A stretch of 64,000 bases of DNA from Narthecium ossifragum (lineage: Eukaryota > Streptophyta > Magnoliopsida > Dioscoreales > Nartheciaceae). The stretch spans positions 289,138 through 353,137 of the forward strand of contig CAWUCF010000141.1 of assembly GCA_963920575.1 (NCBI GenBank), in the 5' to 3' direction. The notes under the pieces were generated by a model. It was not told where the DNA came from, searched no databases, and was given only the letters and a program-made list of their open reading frames with translations. Below, in pieces: positions 24,429 to 36,600 of the stretch. The position numbers and the translations under genes were made by a program. Every line of letters starts with the position of its first letter. Position 1 is the stretch's first letter.

Positions 24429-27400
24429 CCGGGGATTCGACGTGCTCGATCCAGTGGCCAGGAGCTTCGAGGAGGCCTGCCTGGGATGATATTCAGCAAA
24501 AAAATGAATGAGAAATAAGAAAAAAATTTAGCAAAGTCTAGTATTAAAAAGTGAAGGAAAAGGCAAAAAAAGTAAAAGGTAAAAGCTTGCTATTTTGGAA
24601 GCTGAGGATCCGGGGATTCGACGTGCTCGATCCGGTGGCCAGGGGCTTCGAGGAGGCATGCCAGGGATGATATTCAGCAAAAAAATGAATGAGAAATAAG
24701 AAAAAAAATTAGCAAGGCCTAGTATTAAAAAGTGAAGGAAAAGGCAAAAAGGTAAAAGGTAAAAGCTTGCTATTTTGGAGGCTGAGGATCCGGGGATTCG
24801 ACGTGCTCGATCCGGTGGCCAGGGGCTTCGAGGAGGCCTGCCTGGCATGATATTCAGCAAAAAGATGAATGAGAAAAAGGGAAAAAAATTAGCAAGGCCT
24901 AGTATCAAAATGTGAAGGAAAAGGCAAAAAAGGTAAAAGGTAAAAGTTTGATATTTTGGAGGCTGAGGATCTGAGAATTCGACGTGCCCGATTCGGTCGC
25001 CAAGAGATTCGAGGAGGCCTACCTGGGATGATATTCGGTAAAAAAACGAATTAGAAATAAGAAAAAAAAATTAGCAATGCATAGTAATAAAAAGTGAAGG
25101 AAAAGACAAAAAAGGTAAAAGGTAAAACCTTGCTATTTTGGAGGCTGAGGATCCGGGGATTCGACATGCTCGATCCGATGGCAACGGACTTCGAGGAGGC
25201 CTGCCTGGGATGATATTCCGCAAAAAAATGAATGAGAAATAAGAAAAAACATTAGCAAGGCCTAATATTAAAAAGTGAAGGAAAAGGCAAAAAAGATAAA
25301 AGGTAAAAGCTTGATATTTTGGAGGCTGAGGATCCGGGGATTCGACGTGCTCGATCCGGTGGCCAGGGGCTTCGAGGAGGCCTGCCTGGGATGATATTCA
25401 GCAAAAAGCTGAATGAGAAAAAGGAAAAAAATTTAGCAAGGCCTACTATCAAAAAGTGAAGGCAAATGCTAAAAAGGTAAAAGGTAAAAGCTTGCTATTT
25501 TGGAGGCTGAGGATCTGAGGATTCGACGTGCCCGATTCGGTCGCCAAAAGCTTCGAGGAGGCCTACTTGGGATGATATTCAGTAAAGAAATGAATGAGAA
25601 ATAAGAAAAAAAATTAGTAAGGCCTAGTATTAAAAAGTGAAGGAAAAGGCAAAAAAGGTAAAAGGTAAAAGCTTGCTATTTTGGAGGCTGAGGATCCGGG
25701 GATTCGTCGTGCTCGATCCGGTTGCCAGGGGCTTCGAGAAGGGCTGACTGGGATGATATTCTGGAAAAAAATGAATGAGAAATAAGAAAAAAAATTAGTA
25801 AGGCCCAGTATGAAAAAGTGAAGGAAAAGGCAAAAAAGGTAAAAGGTAAAAACTTGCTATTTTCGACGCTGAGGATCCGGGGATTCGACGTGCTCGATCC
25901 GTTGGCCAAGGGCTTCGAAGAGGCCTGCCTGGGATGATATTTAGCAAAAAGATGAATGAGAAAAAGGGAAAAAAATTAGCAAGGCCTAGTATCAAAAAGT
26001 GAAGGAAAAGGCAAAAAAGGTAAAAGGTAAAAGCTTGCTATTTTGGAGGCTGAGGATCTGAGGATCTGAGTATTCGACGTGCCCGATTCGGTGCCAAGAG
26101 CTTCGAGTAGGCCTACCTGGGATGATATTCAGCAAAAAAATGAATGAGAAATAAGAAAAAAAATTAGCAAGGCCTAGTATTAAAAAGTGAAGGAAAAGGC
26201 AAAAAATATAAAAGGAAAAAGTTTGCTATTTTGGAGGCTGAGGATCCGGGGATTCGACGTGCTCGATCCGGTGGCCAGGGGCTTCGAGGAGGCCAGCCTG
26301 GGATGATATTCAGCAAAAAAATGAATGAGAAATAAGAAAAAAAATTAGCAAAGTCTAGTATCAAAAAGTGAAGGAAAAGGCAAAAAGGTAAAAGGTAAAA
26401 GCTTGCTATTTTGGAGGCTGAGGATCCGGGGATTCGACGTGCTTGATCCGGTGGCCAGGGGCTTCGATGAGGCCTGCCTGGGATGATATTCAGCAAAAAA
26501 ATGAATGAGAAATAAGAAAATACATTACCTAGGCCTAGTATTAAAAAGTGATGGAAAAGGCAAAAAAGATAAAAGGTAAAAGCTTGATATTTTGGAGGCT
26601 GAGGATCCGGGGATTCGACGTGCTCGATCCGATGGCCAGGGGCTTCGAGGAGGCCTGCCTGGGATTATATTCAGCAAAAAGATGAATGAGAAAAAGGAAA
26701 AAAAATTAGCAAGGCCTAGTATCAAAAAGTGAAGGAAAAGGCAAAAAAGGAAAAAGGTAAAAGCTTGCTATTTTAGAGGCTGAGGATCTGAGGATTCGAC
26801 GTGCCCGATTCGGCCGCCAAGAGCATCGGGGAGGCCTACCTGGGATGATATTCAACAAAAAAATGAATGAGAAATAAGAAAAAAAATTAGCAAGGCCTAG
26901 TATCAAATAGTGAAGGAAAAGGCCAAAAAGGTTAAAGGTAAAAGCTTGCTATTTTGGAGGCTGACGATCCGGAGATTCGACGTGCTCGATCCGGTGGCCA
27001 GGGTCTTCGAGGATGCCTGGCTGGGATGATATTCAGCAAAGAAATGAATGAGAAATAGGAAAAAAAATTAGCAAGGCCTAGTATCAAAAAGTGAAGGAAA
27101 AGGCAAAAAGGTAAAAGGTAAAATCTTGCTATTTTGCTGGCTGAGGATCCGGGGATTCGACGTGTCCGATCCGGTGGCCAGGAGCTTCGAGGAGGCTTGC
27201 CTGGGATGATATTCAGCAAAAAGATGAATGAGAAAAAGGTAAAAAAATTAGGAAGGCCTTGTATCAAAAAGTGAAGGAAAAGGCAAAAACGGTAAAAGGT
27301 AAAAGCTTGCTATTTTGGTGGCTGAGGATCTGAGGATTCTACGTGCCCGATTCGGTCGCATAGAGCTTCGAGGAGGCCTGCCTGGGATGATATTCAGCAA

Positions 27401-28249
27401 AAAGATGAATGAGAAAGAAGAAAAAAATTTAGCAAGGCCTAGTATTAAAAAGTGAAGGAAAAGGCAAAAAAGGTAAAAGGTAAAAGCTTGCTATTTTGGA
27501 GGTTGAGGATCCGAGGATTCGACGTGCTTGATCCGGTGGTTAGGGGCTTCGAGGAGGCCTGCTTGGGATGATATTCAGCAAAAAAATGAATGAGAAATAA
27601 GAAAAAAATTTAGCAAATCCTAGTATCAAAAAGTGAAAGAAAAGGCAAAAAGGTAAAAGGTAAAAGCTTGCTATTTTGCAGGCTGAGGATCCAGGGATTC
27701 GACGTGGTCGATCCGGTGGCCAGGGGCTTTGAGGAGGCCTGCCTGGGATGATATTTAGCAAAAAGATGAATGAGAAAAAGGGAAAAAAAATTAGCAAGGC
27801 CTAGTATCAAAAAGTGAAGGAAAAGGCAAAAAAGGTAAAAGATAAAAGCTTGCTATTTTGCAGGCTGAGGATCTGAGGATTCGACATGCCCGATTCGGTC
27901 ACCAAGAGCATCGAGGAGGCCTACCTGGGATGATATTCCGCAAAAAAATGAATGAGAAATAAGAAAAAAAAATTAGCAAGGCCTAGTATCAAAAAGTGAA
28001 GGAAAAGGCAAAAAAGGTTAAAGGTAAAAGCTTGCTATTTTGGAGGCTGAGGATCTGAGGATTCGACGTACCAGATTCGGCCATCAAGAGCTTCGAGGAG
28101 GGCTACCTGGGATGATATTCAGCAAAAAAATGAATGAGAAAAAAGAAAAAAAATTAGCAAGGCATAGTATTAAAAAGTGAAGGAAAAGGCAAAAAAGGTA
28201 AAAGGTAAATGCTTGCTATTTTGTAGGCTGAGGATCCGGGGTCCGGGGA
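24429..28249 (+). repeat. 3.8-kb 21-mer HOR, copy 3
   Basis: Nearly identical to copy 2. The one difference I could identify with confidence is AAAAAATATAAAAGG near 26,206 where the others have AAAAAATGTAAAAGG. The block ends in the GATCCGGGGTCCGGGG monomer near 28,235, after which the sequence changes (CTTAGGGGAGG near 28,280). Confidence 0.95.
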
Positions 28250-29081
28250 TTCGACGTGCTCGATCCGGTGGCCAGGGGCTTAGGGGAGGCCTGCCTGGGA
28301 TGATATTCAGCAAAAAGATGAATGAGAAATAATAAATAAAATTAGCAAGGCCTAGTATTAAAAAGTGAAGAAAAAGGCAAAAAAGGTAAAAGGTAAAAGC
28401 TTGCTATTAAAAAGTGAAGGAAAAGGCAAAAATCGTAAAAGGTAAAAGTTTGCTATTTTGGAGACTGAGGATCTGGGAATCGACGTGCTCGATCCGGTGG
28501 CCAGGGGCTTCGAGGAGGCCTGCCTGGGATGATATTCAACAAAAAAATGAATGAGAAATAAGAAAAAAAATAACCAAGGCCTAGTATTGAAAGTGAAGGA
28601 AAAGGCAAAAAAGGTAAAAGGTAAAAGCTTGATATTTTGGAGGCAGAGGATCCGGGGATTCGACGTGCTCGATCAGGTGGCCAGGGGCTTCGAGGAGGCC
28701 TGCCTGGGATGATATTCAGCAAAAAGATGAATGAGAAAAAGGGAAAAAAATTAGCAAGGGCTAGTATCAAAAAGTGAAGTAAAAGGGAAAAAAGGTAAAA
28801 GGTAAAAGCTTGCTATTTTGGAGGCTGAGGTTCTGAGGATTCGACGTGCCCGATTCGGTCGCCAAGAGCTTCGAGGAGGCCTACCTGGGATGATATTCAG
28901 CAAAAAAATGAATGAGAAATACGAAAAAAAATTAGCAAGGCCTAGTATTAAAAAGTGAAGAAAAAGGCAAAAAAGTTAAAAGGTAAAAGCTTGCTATTTT
29001 GGAGGCTGAGGATCCGGGGATTCGACGTGGTCGATCCAGTGGCCAGGTTCTTCGAGGAGGCCTGCCTGGGATGATATTCAG
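28250..29081 (+). repeat. Disturbed monomers right of the 3.8-kb HOR
   Basis: Ordinary satellite with several unusual units. It holds the CTTAGGGGAGG variant, the AATAATAAATAAAATTAG linker and the 49-bp partial duplication annotated separately. No other sequence type is seen. Confidence 0.8.
28356..28453 (+). repeat. 49-bp out-of-register partial duplication
   Basis: TATTAAAAAGTGAAG occurs at 28,356 and again at 28,405. After AAGCTTGCTATT the sequence jumps back about 50 bp to AAAAAGTGAAGG instead of continuing into TTGGAGGCTGAGG, then runs on normally. Shared TATT at the join gives the microhomology. This is one of only two clear phase breaks in the window, and it lies just outside the right edge of the 3.8-kb HOR. 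Confidence 0.9.
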
Positions 29082-29865
29082 CAAAAAAATGAATGAGAAA
29101 TAACAAAAAAAATTAGCAAGGCCTAGTTTAAAAAAGTGAATGAAAAGGCAAAAAAGGTAAAAGGTAAAAGCTTGCTATTTTGGAGGCTGAGGATCCGGAG
29201 ATTCGACTTGCTCGATCCGGTGGCCAGGGTCTTCGAGGAGGCCTGGCTTGGATGATATTCATCAAAAAAATGAATGAGAAATAAGAAAAAAAATTAGCAA
29301 GGCAAAGTATCAAAAAGTGAAGGAAAAGTCAAAAAGATAAAGGTAAAAACATGCTATTTTGTAGGCTGAGGATCCGGGGATTCGACGTGCCCGATCCGGT
29401 GGTAAGGGGCTTCGAGGAGGCATGCCTGGGATGATATTTAGCAAAAAGATGAATGAGAAACAGGGAAAAAAAATTCGCAAGGCCTAGTATCAAAGAGTGA
29501 AGGAAAAGTCAAAAAAGGTGAAAGGTAAAAGCTTGCTATTTTGGAGGCTGAGGATGTGGGGATTCTACGTGTCCAATACGGTGGCCAGGGGCTTCGAGGA
29601 GGCCTGCCTGGGATGATATTCAGGAAAAAAATGAATGAGAAATAAGAATTAAAATTAGCAAGGCCTACTATCAAAAACTGAAGGAAAAGGCAAAAAAGGT
29701 AAAAGGTAAAAGCTTGCTATTTTGGAGGTTGAGGATCCGGGGATTCGACTTGCCCGATCCGTTGGCCAGGTGCTTCGAGGAGGCCTTCCTGGGTTGATAT
29801 TCAGCAAAAAGATTAATGAGAAATAAGAAAAAAAATTAGCAAGGTCTCGTATCAACAAGTGATGT
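29082..29865 (+). repeat. 904-bp 5-mer duplication, copy 1
   Basis: Matches 29,986-30,769 at offset 904. Markers: AGAAATAACAAAAAAAATTAG, CCTAGTTTAAAAAAGTGAATG, AAAACATGCTATTTTGTAGG, GAGGATGTGGGGATTCTACG and CCAATACGGTGGCC. A few base differences are visible. Confidence 0.9.
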
Positions 29866-29985
29866 AAAAAGCAAAAAGGGTAAAAGGTAAAAGCTTGCTA
29901 TTTTGGAGGCTGAGGATCTGAGGATTCGACGTGCCCGATTCGGTCGCCAAGAGCTTCGAGGAGGCCTACCTGGGATGATATTCAA

Positions 29986-30769
29986 CAAAAAAATGAATGA
30001 GAAATAACAAAAAAAATTAGCAAGGCCTAGTTTAAAAAAGTGAATGAAAAGGCAAAAAAGGTAAAAGGTAAAAGCTTGCTATTTTGGAGGCTGAGGATCC
30101 GGAGATTCGACTTGCTCGATCCGGTGGCCAGGGTCTTCGAGGAGGCCTAGCTTGGATGATATTCATCAAAAAAATGAATGAGAAATAAGAAAAAAAATTA
30201 GCAAGGCAAAGTATCAAAAAGTGAAGGAAAAGTCGAAAAGGTAAAGGTAAAAACATGCTATTTTGTAGGCTGAGGATCCGGGGATTCGACGTGCCCGATC
30301 CGGTGGTAAGGGGCTTCGAGGAGGCATGCCTGGGATGATATTTAGCAAAAAGATGAATGAGAAACAGGGAAAAAAAATTCGCAAGGCCTAGTATCAAAGA
30401 GTGAAGGAAAAGTCAAAAAAGGTGAAAGGTAAAAGCTTGCTATTTTGGAGGCTGAGGATGTGGGGATTCTACGTGTCCAATACGGTGGCCAGGGGCTTCG
30501 AGGAGGCCTGCCTGGGATGATATTCAGGAAAAAAATGAATGAGAAATAAGAAATAAAATTAGCAAGGCCTACTATCAAAAACTGAAGGAAAAGGCAAAAA
30601 AGGTAAAAGGTAAAAGCTTGCTATTTTGGAGGTTGAGGATCCGGGGATTCGACTTGCCCGATCCGTTGGCCAGGTGCTTCGAGGAGGCCTTCCTGGGTTG
30701 ATATTCAGCAAAAAGATTAATGAGAAATAAGAAAAAAAATTAGCAAGGTCTCGTATCAACAAGTGAAGT
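29986..30769 (+). repeat. 904-bp 5-mer duplication, copy 2
   Basis: Second copy of the five-monomer unit. A single type B monomer (GATCTGAGGATTCG near 29,918) lies between the two copies. After 30,769 the copies diverge at AAGTAAAAGGCAAAAAAGG. Confidence 0.9.
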
Positions 30770-32265
30770 AAAAGGCAAAAAAGGCAAAAATGTAAAAGTT
30801 TGCTATTTTGGAGGCTGAGGATCCGGGGATTCGACGTGCCCGATCCGGTGGCCAGGGGCTTCAAGGAGGCTTGCCTGGGATGATATTCAGCCAAAAGAGG
30901 AATGACAAATAAGAAACAAAATTAGCAAGGCCTAGTATTAAAAAGTGTAGGAAAAGGCAAAAAAGGTAAAAGATAAAAGCATGCTATTTTGGAGGCTGAG
31001 GATTCGGGGATTCGACGTGCTCGATCCGGTAGCCAGGGGCTTCGAGGAGGCCTGCCTTGAATGATATTCAGCAAAAAGATGAATGAGAAATAAGAAAGAA
31101 AATTAGCAAGGCCTAGTATCAAAAAGTGAAGGAAAAGGCAAAAAGGATAAAAGGTAAAAGCATGCTATTTTGCAGACTGAGGATCCGAGATTCGACGTGT
31201 CCGATCCGGGGGCCAGGGGCTTCGAGGTGGCATGCCTGGGAAGATATTTAGCAAATAGAAGAATGACAAAAAGGGAAAAAAATTAGCAAGGCCTAGTATA
31301 AAAAAGTGAAGGAAAAGGCAAAAAAGGTAAAAGGTAAAAGCTTGCTATTTTGGAGGTTGAGGATCCCGGGATTTGACGTGCCCGATCCGGTGGCCAGGGG
31401 CTTCGAGGAGACCTGCCTGGGATGATATTCAGCAAAAAGATGAATGAGAAATAAGAAAGGAAATTAGCAAGGCCTAGTATCAAAAAGTGAAGGAAAAGGC
31501 AAAAAAAGTAAAAGGTAAAAGCTTGCTATTTTGCTGGCTGAGGATCCGGGGATTCGACGTGCTCGATCCGGTGGCCCGGGGCTTCGAGGAGGCCTGCCTG
31601 GGATGATATTCAACAAAAAAATGAATGAGAAATAAGAAAAATAATTACAAAGGCCTAGTATTGAAAAGTGAAGGAAAAGGCAAAAAAGGTAAAAGGTAAA
31701 AGCTTGCTATTTTGCCGGCTGAGGATCCGGGGATTCGACGTGCTCGATCCGGTGGCCAGGGGCTTCGAGGAGGCCTGCCTATGATGATATTCAGCCAAAA
31801 GAAGAATGAGAAAATGGGAAAAAAATTAGCAAGGCCAAGTATCAAAAAGTGAAGGAAAAGGCAAAAAAGGTAAAAGGTAAAAGCTTGCTATTTTGGAGGC
31901 TGAGGATCTGAGAATTCGACGTGCCCGATTCGGTCGCCAAGAGCTTCGAGGAGGCCTACCTGGGATGATATCAGCAAAAAAATGAATGAGAAATAAGAAA
32001 AAGAATTAGCAAGGCCTAGTATTAAAAAGCGAATGAAAAGGCAGAAAAGGTAAAAGGTAAAAGCTTGCTATTTTGGAGGCTGAGGATACGGGGATTCGAC
32101 GTGCTCGATCCGGTGGCCAAGGGCTTCGAGGAGGCCTGCCTGGGATGATATTCAGCAAAAAAATGAATGAGAAATAAGAAAAAAAATTAGCAAGGCATAG
32201 TATTAAAAAGTAAAGGAAAAGGTAAAAAAGGTAAAAGGTAAAAGCTTGCTATTTTGGAGGCTGAG
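30770..32265 (+). repeat. Mixed type A/B monomers
   Basis: Eight to nine monomers without an obvious internal higher-order period. One has a core single-base loss (GAGGATCCGAGATTCGACG near 31,188); one is type B (near 31,910). Nothing but satellite. Confidence 0.75.
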
Positions 32266-32431
32266 GATCCAGGGATTCGACGTGGTCGATCAGGTGGCCG
32301 GGTTCTTCGAGGAGGCCTGCCTGGGATGATATTCAGCAAAAAGATGATTGAGAAAAAGGGAAAAAGATTAGCAAGGCCTAGTATCAAAAAGTGAAGGAAA
32401 AAGCAAAAAGGGCAAAAGGTAAAAGCTTGCT
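32266..32431 (+). repeat. Monomer with a near-identical twin at 55,458
   Basis: Shares the private combination GATCCAGGGATTCGACG, GGCCGGGTTCTTCGAGG, AAAAAGATGATTGAG, GGGAAAAAGATTAGC and AAAAGGGCAAAAGG with 55,458-55,623, 23,192 bp away. Only a couple of differences are visible (for example GATCAGG against GATCCGG). Confidence 0.85.
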
Positions 32432-32619
32432 ATTTTGGAGGCTGAGGATCTGAGGATTCGACGTGCCCGATTCGGTCGCCAAGAGCTTCGAGGAGGCCTA
32501 CCTGGGATGATATTCAGCAAAAAAATGAATTAGAAATAACAAAAAAAATAGCAAGGCCAAGTATCAAAAAGTGAAGGAAAAGGCAAAAAAGGTAAAAGTT
32601 AAAAGCTTGCTATTTTGGA

Positions 32620-33115
32620 GGCTGAGGATCCGGAGATTCGACGTGCTCGATCCGGTGGCCAGGGTCTTCGAGGAGGCCTGGCTGGGATGATATTCAGCAA
32701 AAAAATGAATGAGAAATAAGAAAAAAAATTAGCAAGGCCGAGTATCAAAAAGTGAAGGAAAAGGCCTAAAAGGTTAAAGGTAAAACCTTGCTATTTTGGA
32801 GGCTGAGGATCCGGAGATTCGACGTGCTCGATCCGTTGGCCAGGGTCTTCGAGGAGGCCTGGTTGGGATGATATTCAGCAAAAAAATGAATGAGAAATAA
32901 GAAAAAAAATTTGCAAGACCAAGTATCAAAAAGTGAAGGAAAAGGCAAAAAGGTAAAAGGTAAAAGCTTGCTATTTTGCTGGCTGAGGATCCGGGGATTC
33001 GACGTGTCCAAACCGGTGGCCAGGGGCTTCGAGAAGGTCTGCCTGGGATGATATTTAGCAAAAAGATGAATAAGAAAAAGAGAAAAAAATTAGCAAGGCC
33101 TAGTATCATAAAGTG
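32620..33115 (+). repeat. Diverged relic of part of the 3.8-kb HOR
   Basis: Carries GATCCGGAGATTCGACG, GGCCAGGGTCTTCGAGG, GCCTGGCTGGG, AAAGGTTAAAGGTAAAA and TTTTGCTGGCTGAGGATCC in the same order as 19,300-19,640 and its copies at 23.1 and 26.9 kb, but with more substitutions. It indicates shared ancestry before the 21-mer was amplified. Confidence 0.75.
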
Positions 33116-33735
33116 AAGGAAAAGGCAAAAGGTAAAAGCTTGCTATTTTGCAGGCTGAGGATCCGGGGATTCGACGTGTCCGATCCGGTGGCCAGGGGCT
33201 TCGAGGAGGCCTGTCTGGGATGATATTCAGCAAAAAAGTGAATGAGAAATAAGAAAAAAAAACTAGCAAGGCCTAGTATCAAAAAGTGAAGGAAAAGGCA
33301 AAAAAGGTAAAAGGTAAAAGTTTGCTATTTTAGAGCCTGAGGATCCGGGGATTCGACGTGCTCGATCCGGTGGCCCGGGGCTTCGAGGAGACCTGCCTGG
33401 GATGATATTTAGCAAAAAAATGAATGAGAAATAAGAAAAAAATTAGCAAGGCCTAGTATTAAAAATTGAAGGAAAAGGCAAAAAAGGTAAAAGGTAAAAG
33501 CTTGCTATTTTGGAGGCTGCGGATCCGGGGATTCAACGTGCTCGATCCGGTGGCCTAGGGCTGCGAGGAGGCCTGCCTGGGATGATATTCAACAAAAAAA
33601 TGAATGAGAAATAAGAAAAAACGTTAGCAAGGCCTAGTATTAAAAAGTGAAGGAAAAGGCAAAAAAGGTAAAAGGTAAAAGCTTGCTATTTTGGAGGCTG
33701 AGGATCCGGGGATTCGACGTGCTCGATCCGGTGGC
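33116..33735 (+). repeat. Ordinary type A monomers
   Basis: Plain satellite. One unit has a shortened heptamer tract (GGCAAAAGGTAAAAGC near 33,124). No higher-order period is recognised. Confidence 0.75.
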
Positions 33736-34051
33736 CAGGTGCTTCGAGGAGGCCTTTCAGGGTTGATATTCAGCAACAAGATTAATGAGAAATAAGAAGA
33801 AAAATTAGCAAGGCCTAGTATCAAAAAGTGAAGTAAAAGGCAAAAACGGCAAAAATGTAAAAGCTTGCTATTTTGGAGTCTGAGGATCCGGGGATTCGAC
33901 GTGCCCGATCCGGAGGCCAGGGGCTTCGAGGAGGCTTGCCTGGGATGATATTCAGCAAAAAGAGGAATGAGAAATAAGAAACAAAATTAGAAAGGCCTAG
34001 TATTGAAAAGTGTAGGAAAAGGCAAAAAAGGTAAAAGATAAAAGCTTGCAA
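33736..34051 (+). repeat. Diverged relic of the 904-bp unit and its right flank
   Basis: GGCCAGGTGCTTCGAGG, GGTTGATATTCAGC, AAGATTAATGAG, GGCAAAAATGTAAAAG, AAAAGAGGAATGA and AAGAAACAAAATTAG appear in the same order as 30,670-30,990, offset about 3,066. It is a more diverged copy than the tandem pair at 29-30.8 kb. Confidence 0.75.
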
Positions 34052-34330
34052 TTTTGGAGGCTGAGGATCTGAGGATTCGACGTGCCCGATTCGGTCGCCA
34101 GGGGCTTCGAGGAGGCCATCCTGGGATGATATTCAGCAAAAAAATGATTGAGAAATAAGAAAAAAAATAAGCAGGCCTAGTATCAAAATGGGAAGGAAAA
34201 GGCAAAAAAGGTAAAAGCTTGCTATTTTGGAGGCTGAGGATCTGAGGATTCGACGTGCCCGATTCGGTCGCCAAGAGCTTCGAAGAGGCCTACCTGGGAT
34301 GATATTCATCAAAAAAATGAATGAGAAATA
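34052..34330 (+). repeat. Seed-like match to the 1.43-kb HOR
   Basis: AAAAAAATGATTGAGAAATA, AATAAGCAGGCC and ATTCATCAAAAAAATG with GAGAAATATGAAAAAAATTA recur here as in the 1,431-bp units near 41.2, 42.6 and 44.1 kb. The heptamer tract is shortened to one GGTAAAA, as in those units. This is an isolated piece about 7 kb left of the amplified block. Confidence 0.75.
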
Positions 34331-35679
34331 TGAAAAAAATTAGCAAGGCCTAGTATTAAAAAGTGAAGAAAAAGACAAAAAAGGTAAAAGGTAAAAGCTT
34401 GCTATTTTGGATGCTGAGGACCCGGGGATTCGACGTGGTCGATCCGGTGGCCAGGGGCTTCGAGGAGGCCTGCCTGGGATGATATTCAGCAAAAAAATGA
34501 ATGAGAAATAAGAAAAAAAATTAGCAAGGCCTAGTATCAAAAAGTGAAGGAAAAGGCAAAAAAGGTAAAAGGTAAAAAGTAAAAGCTTGCTATTTTGGAG
34601 GTTGAGGATCTGAGGATTTGACGTGCCCAATTCGGTCGCCAAGTGCTTCGAGGAGGCCTATCTGGGATGATATTCAGCAAAAAAATGAATGAGAAATAAG
34701 AAAAAAAATTAGCAATGCCCAGTATTAATAAGTGAAGGAAAAGGCAAAAATGATAAAAGGTAAAAGCTTGCTATTTTGGAGGCTGAGGATCCGGGGATTC
34801 GACGTGCTCGACCCGGTGGCCAGGGGCTTCGAGGAGTCCTTCCTGGGATGATATTCAGCAAAAAAATGAATGAGAAATAAGAAAGAAAATTAGCAATGCC
34901 TAGTATTAAAAAGTGAAGGAAAAGGCAAAAAAGGTAAACGGTAAAACCTTGCTATTTTGGAGGCTGAGGATCCGGGGATTCGACGTGCTCGATCCGGTGG
35001 CCAGGGGCTTCGAGGAGGCCTGCCTGGGATGTTATTCAGCAAAAAAATGAATGAAAAATAAGAAAAAAAATTAGCAAGGCATACTATTAAAAAGTGAAGG
35101 AAAAGGCAAAAAAGGTAAATTGTAAAAGTTTGCTATTTTGGAGGCTGAGGATCCGGGGATTCGACGTGCTCGATCCGGTGGCTAGGAGCTTCGAAGAGGC
35201 CTGCCTGGGATGATATTCTGGAAAAAAATGAATGAGAAACAAGAAAAAAAATTAGCAAGGCCTAGTATCAAAAAGTGAAGGAAAAGGCAAAAAGGTAAAA
35301 GGTAAAAGCTTGCTATTTTGTTGGCTGAGGATCCGGGGATTCGATGTGTCCGATCCGGTGGCCAAGGGCTTCGAGGAGGCCTGCCTGGGATGATATTTAG
35401 CAAAAAGATGAATGAGAAAAAGGGAAAAAAATTAGCAAGGCCTAGTATCAAAAAGTGTTGGAAAAGGCAAAAAAGGTAAAAGGTAAAAGCTTGCTATTTT
35501 GGAGGCTGAGCATCTGAGGATTCGACGTGCCCGATTTGGTCGCCAAGAGATTCGAGGAGGCATACCTGGGATGATATTCAATAAAAAAATGAATGAGAAA
35601 TAAGAAAAAAATTTAGCAAGGCATAGTATTAAAAAGTGAAGGAAAAGGCAAAAAAGGTAAAAGGTAAAAGCTTGCTATT

Positions 35680-36280
35680 TTGGAGGCTGAGCATCCGGGG
35701 ATTCGACGTGCTCGATCCGGTGGCAAGGGGCTTCGAGGAGGCCTGCCTGGGATGATATTCAGCAAAAAAATGAATGAGAAATTAGAAAAAACATTAGCAA
35801 GGCATAGTATTAAAAAGTGAAGGAAAAGGCAAAAAAGGTAAAAGGTAAAAGCTTGCTATTTTGGAGGCTTAGCATCCGGGGAATCGACGTGCTCGATCCG
35901 GTGGCCAGGGGGTTCGAGGAGGCCTGCCTAGAATGATATTCAGCAAAAAAATGAATGAGAAATAAGAAAAAAAATTAGAAAAGCATAGTATTAAAAAGTG
36001 AAGGAAAAGGCAAAAAAGGTAAAAGGTAAAAGCTTGCTATTTTGGAGGCTGAACATCCGGGGATTCGACGTGCTCGATCCGGTGGCCAGGGGCTTCGAGG
36101 AGGCCTGCCTAGAATGATATTCAGCAAAAAAATGAATGAGAAATAAGAAAAAAAATTAGCAAGGCATAGTATTAAAAAGTGAAGGAAAAGGCAAAAAAGA
36201 TAAAAGGTAAAAGCTTGCTATTTTGGAGGCTGAGCATCCGGAGATTCGACGTGCGTGATACGGTGGGCAGGGGCTTCGAG
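35680..36280 (+). repeat. Local run of GCATCCGGGG monomers
   Basis: Successive monomers near 35,690, 35,870, 36,050 and 36,230 all carry CTGAGCATCCGG or close variants in place of CTGAGGATCCGG, destroying the BamHI site, together with AGGCATAGTATT. The shared variants suggest step-by-step duplication of single monomers. A matching but separate run is at 54.5-54.9 kb. Confidence 0.8.
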
Positions 36281-36600
36281 GAGGCCTGCCGAGGATGATA
36301 CTCAGCAAAAAGATGAATGAGAAAAAGGGAAAAAAATTAGCAGGCCTAGTATCAAAATGTGAAGGAAAAGGCAAAAAAGATAAAAGGTAAAAGCTTGCAA
36401 TTTTGGAGGCTGAGGATGGAGGATTCGACGTGCCCGATTCAGTCGCCAAGAGCTTCGAGGAGGCCTACCTGGAATGATATTCAGCAAAAAAATGAATGAG
36501 AAATAAGAAAAAAATTTAGCAAGGCCTAGTATTAAAAAGTTAAGGAAAAGGCTAAAAAGGTAAAAGGTAGAAGCATGCTATTTTGGAGGCTGAGGATCCG
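36200..36600 (+). repeat. ACTCAGC/GGTAGAAGC cassette, site 1
   Basis: GATGATACTCAGC at about 36,294 is followed about 250 bp later by CTAAAAAGGTAAAAGGTAGA. The same pair in the same order occurs near 54,975, 59,305 and 61,831. Confidence 0.85.
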
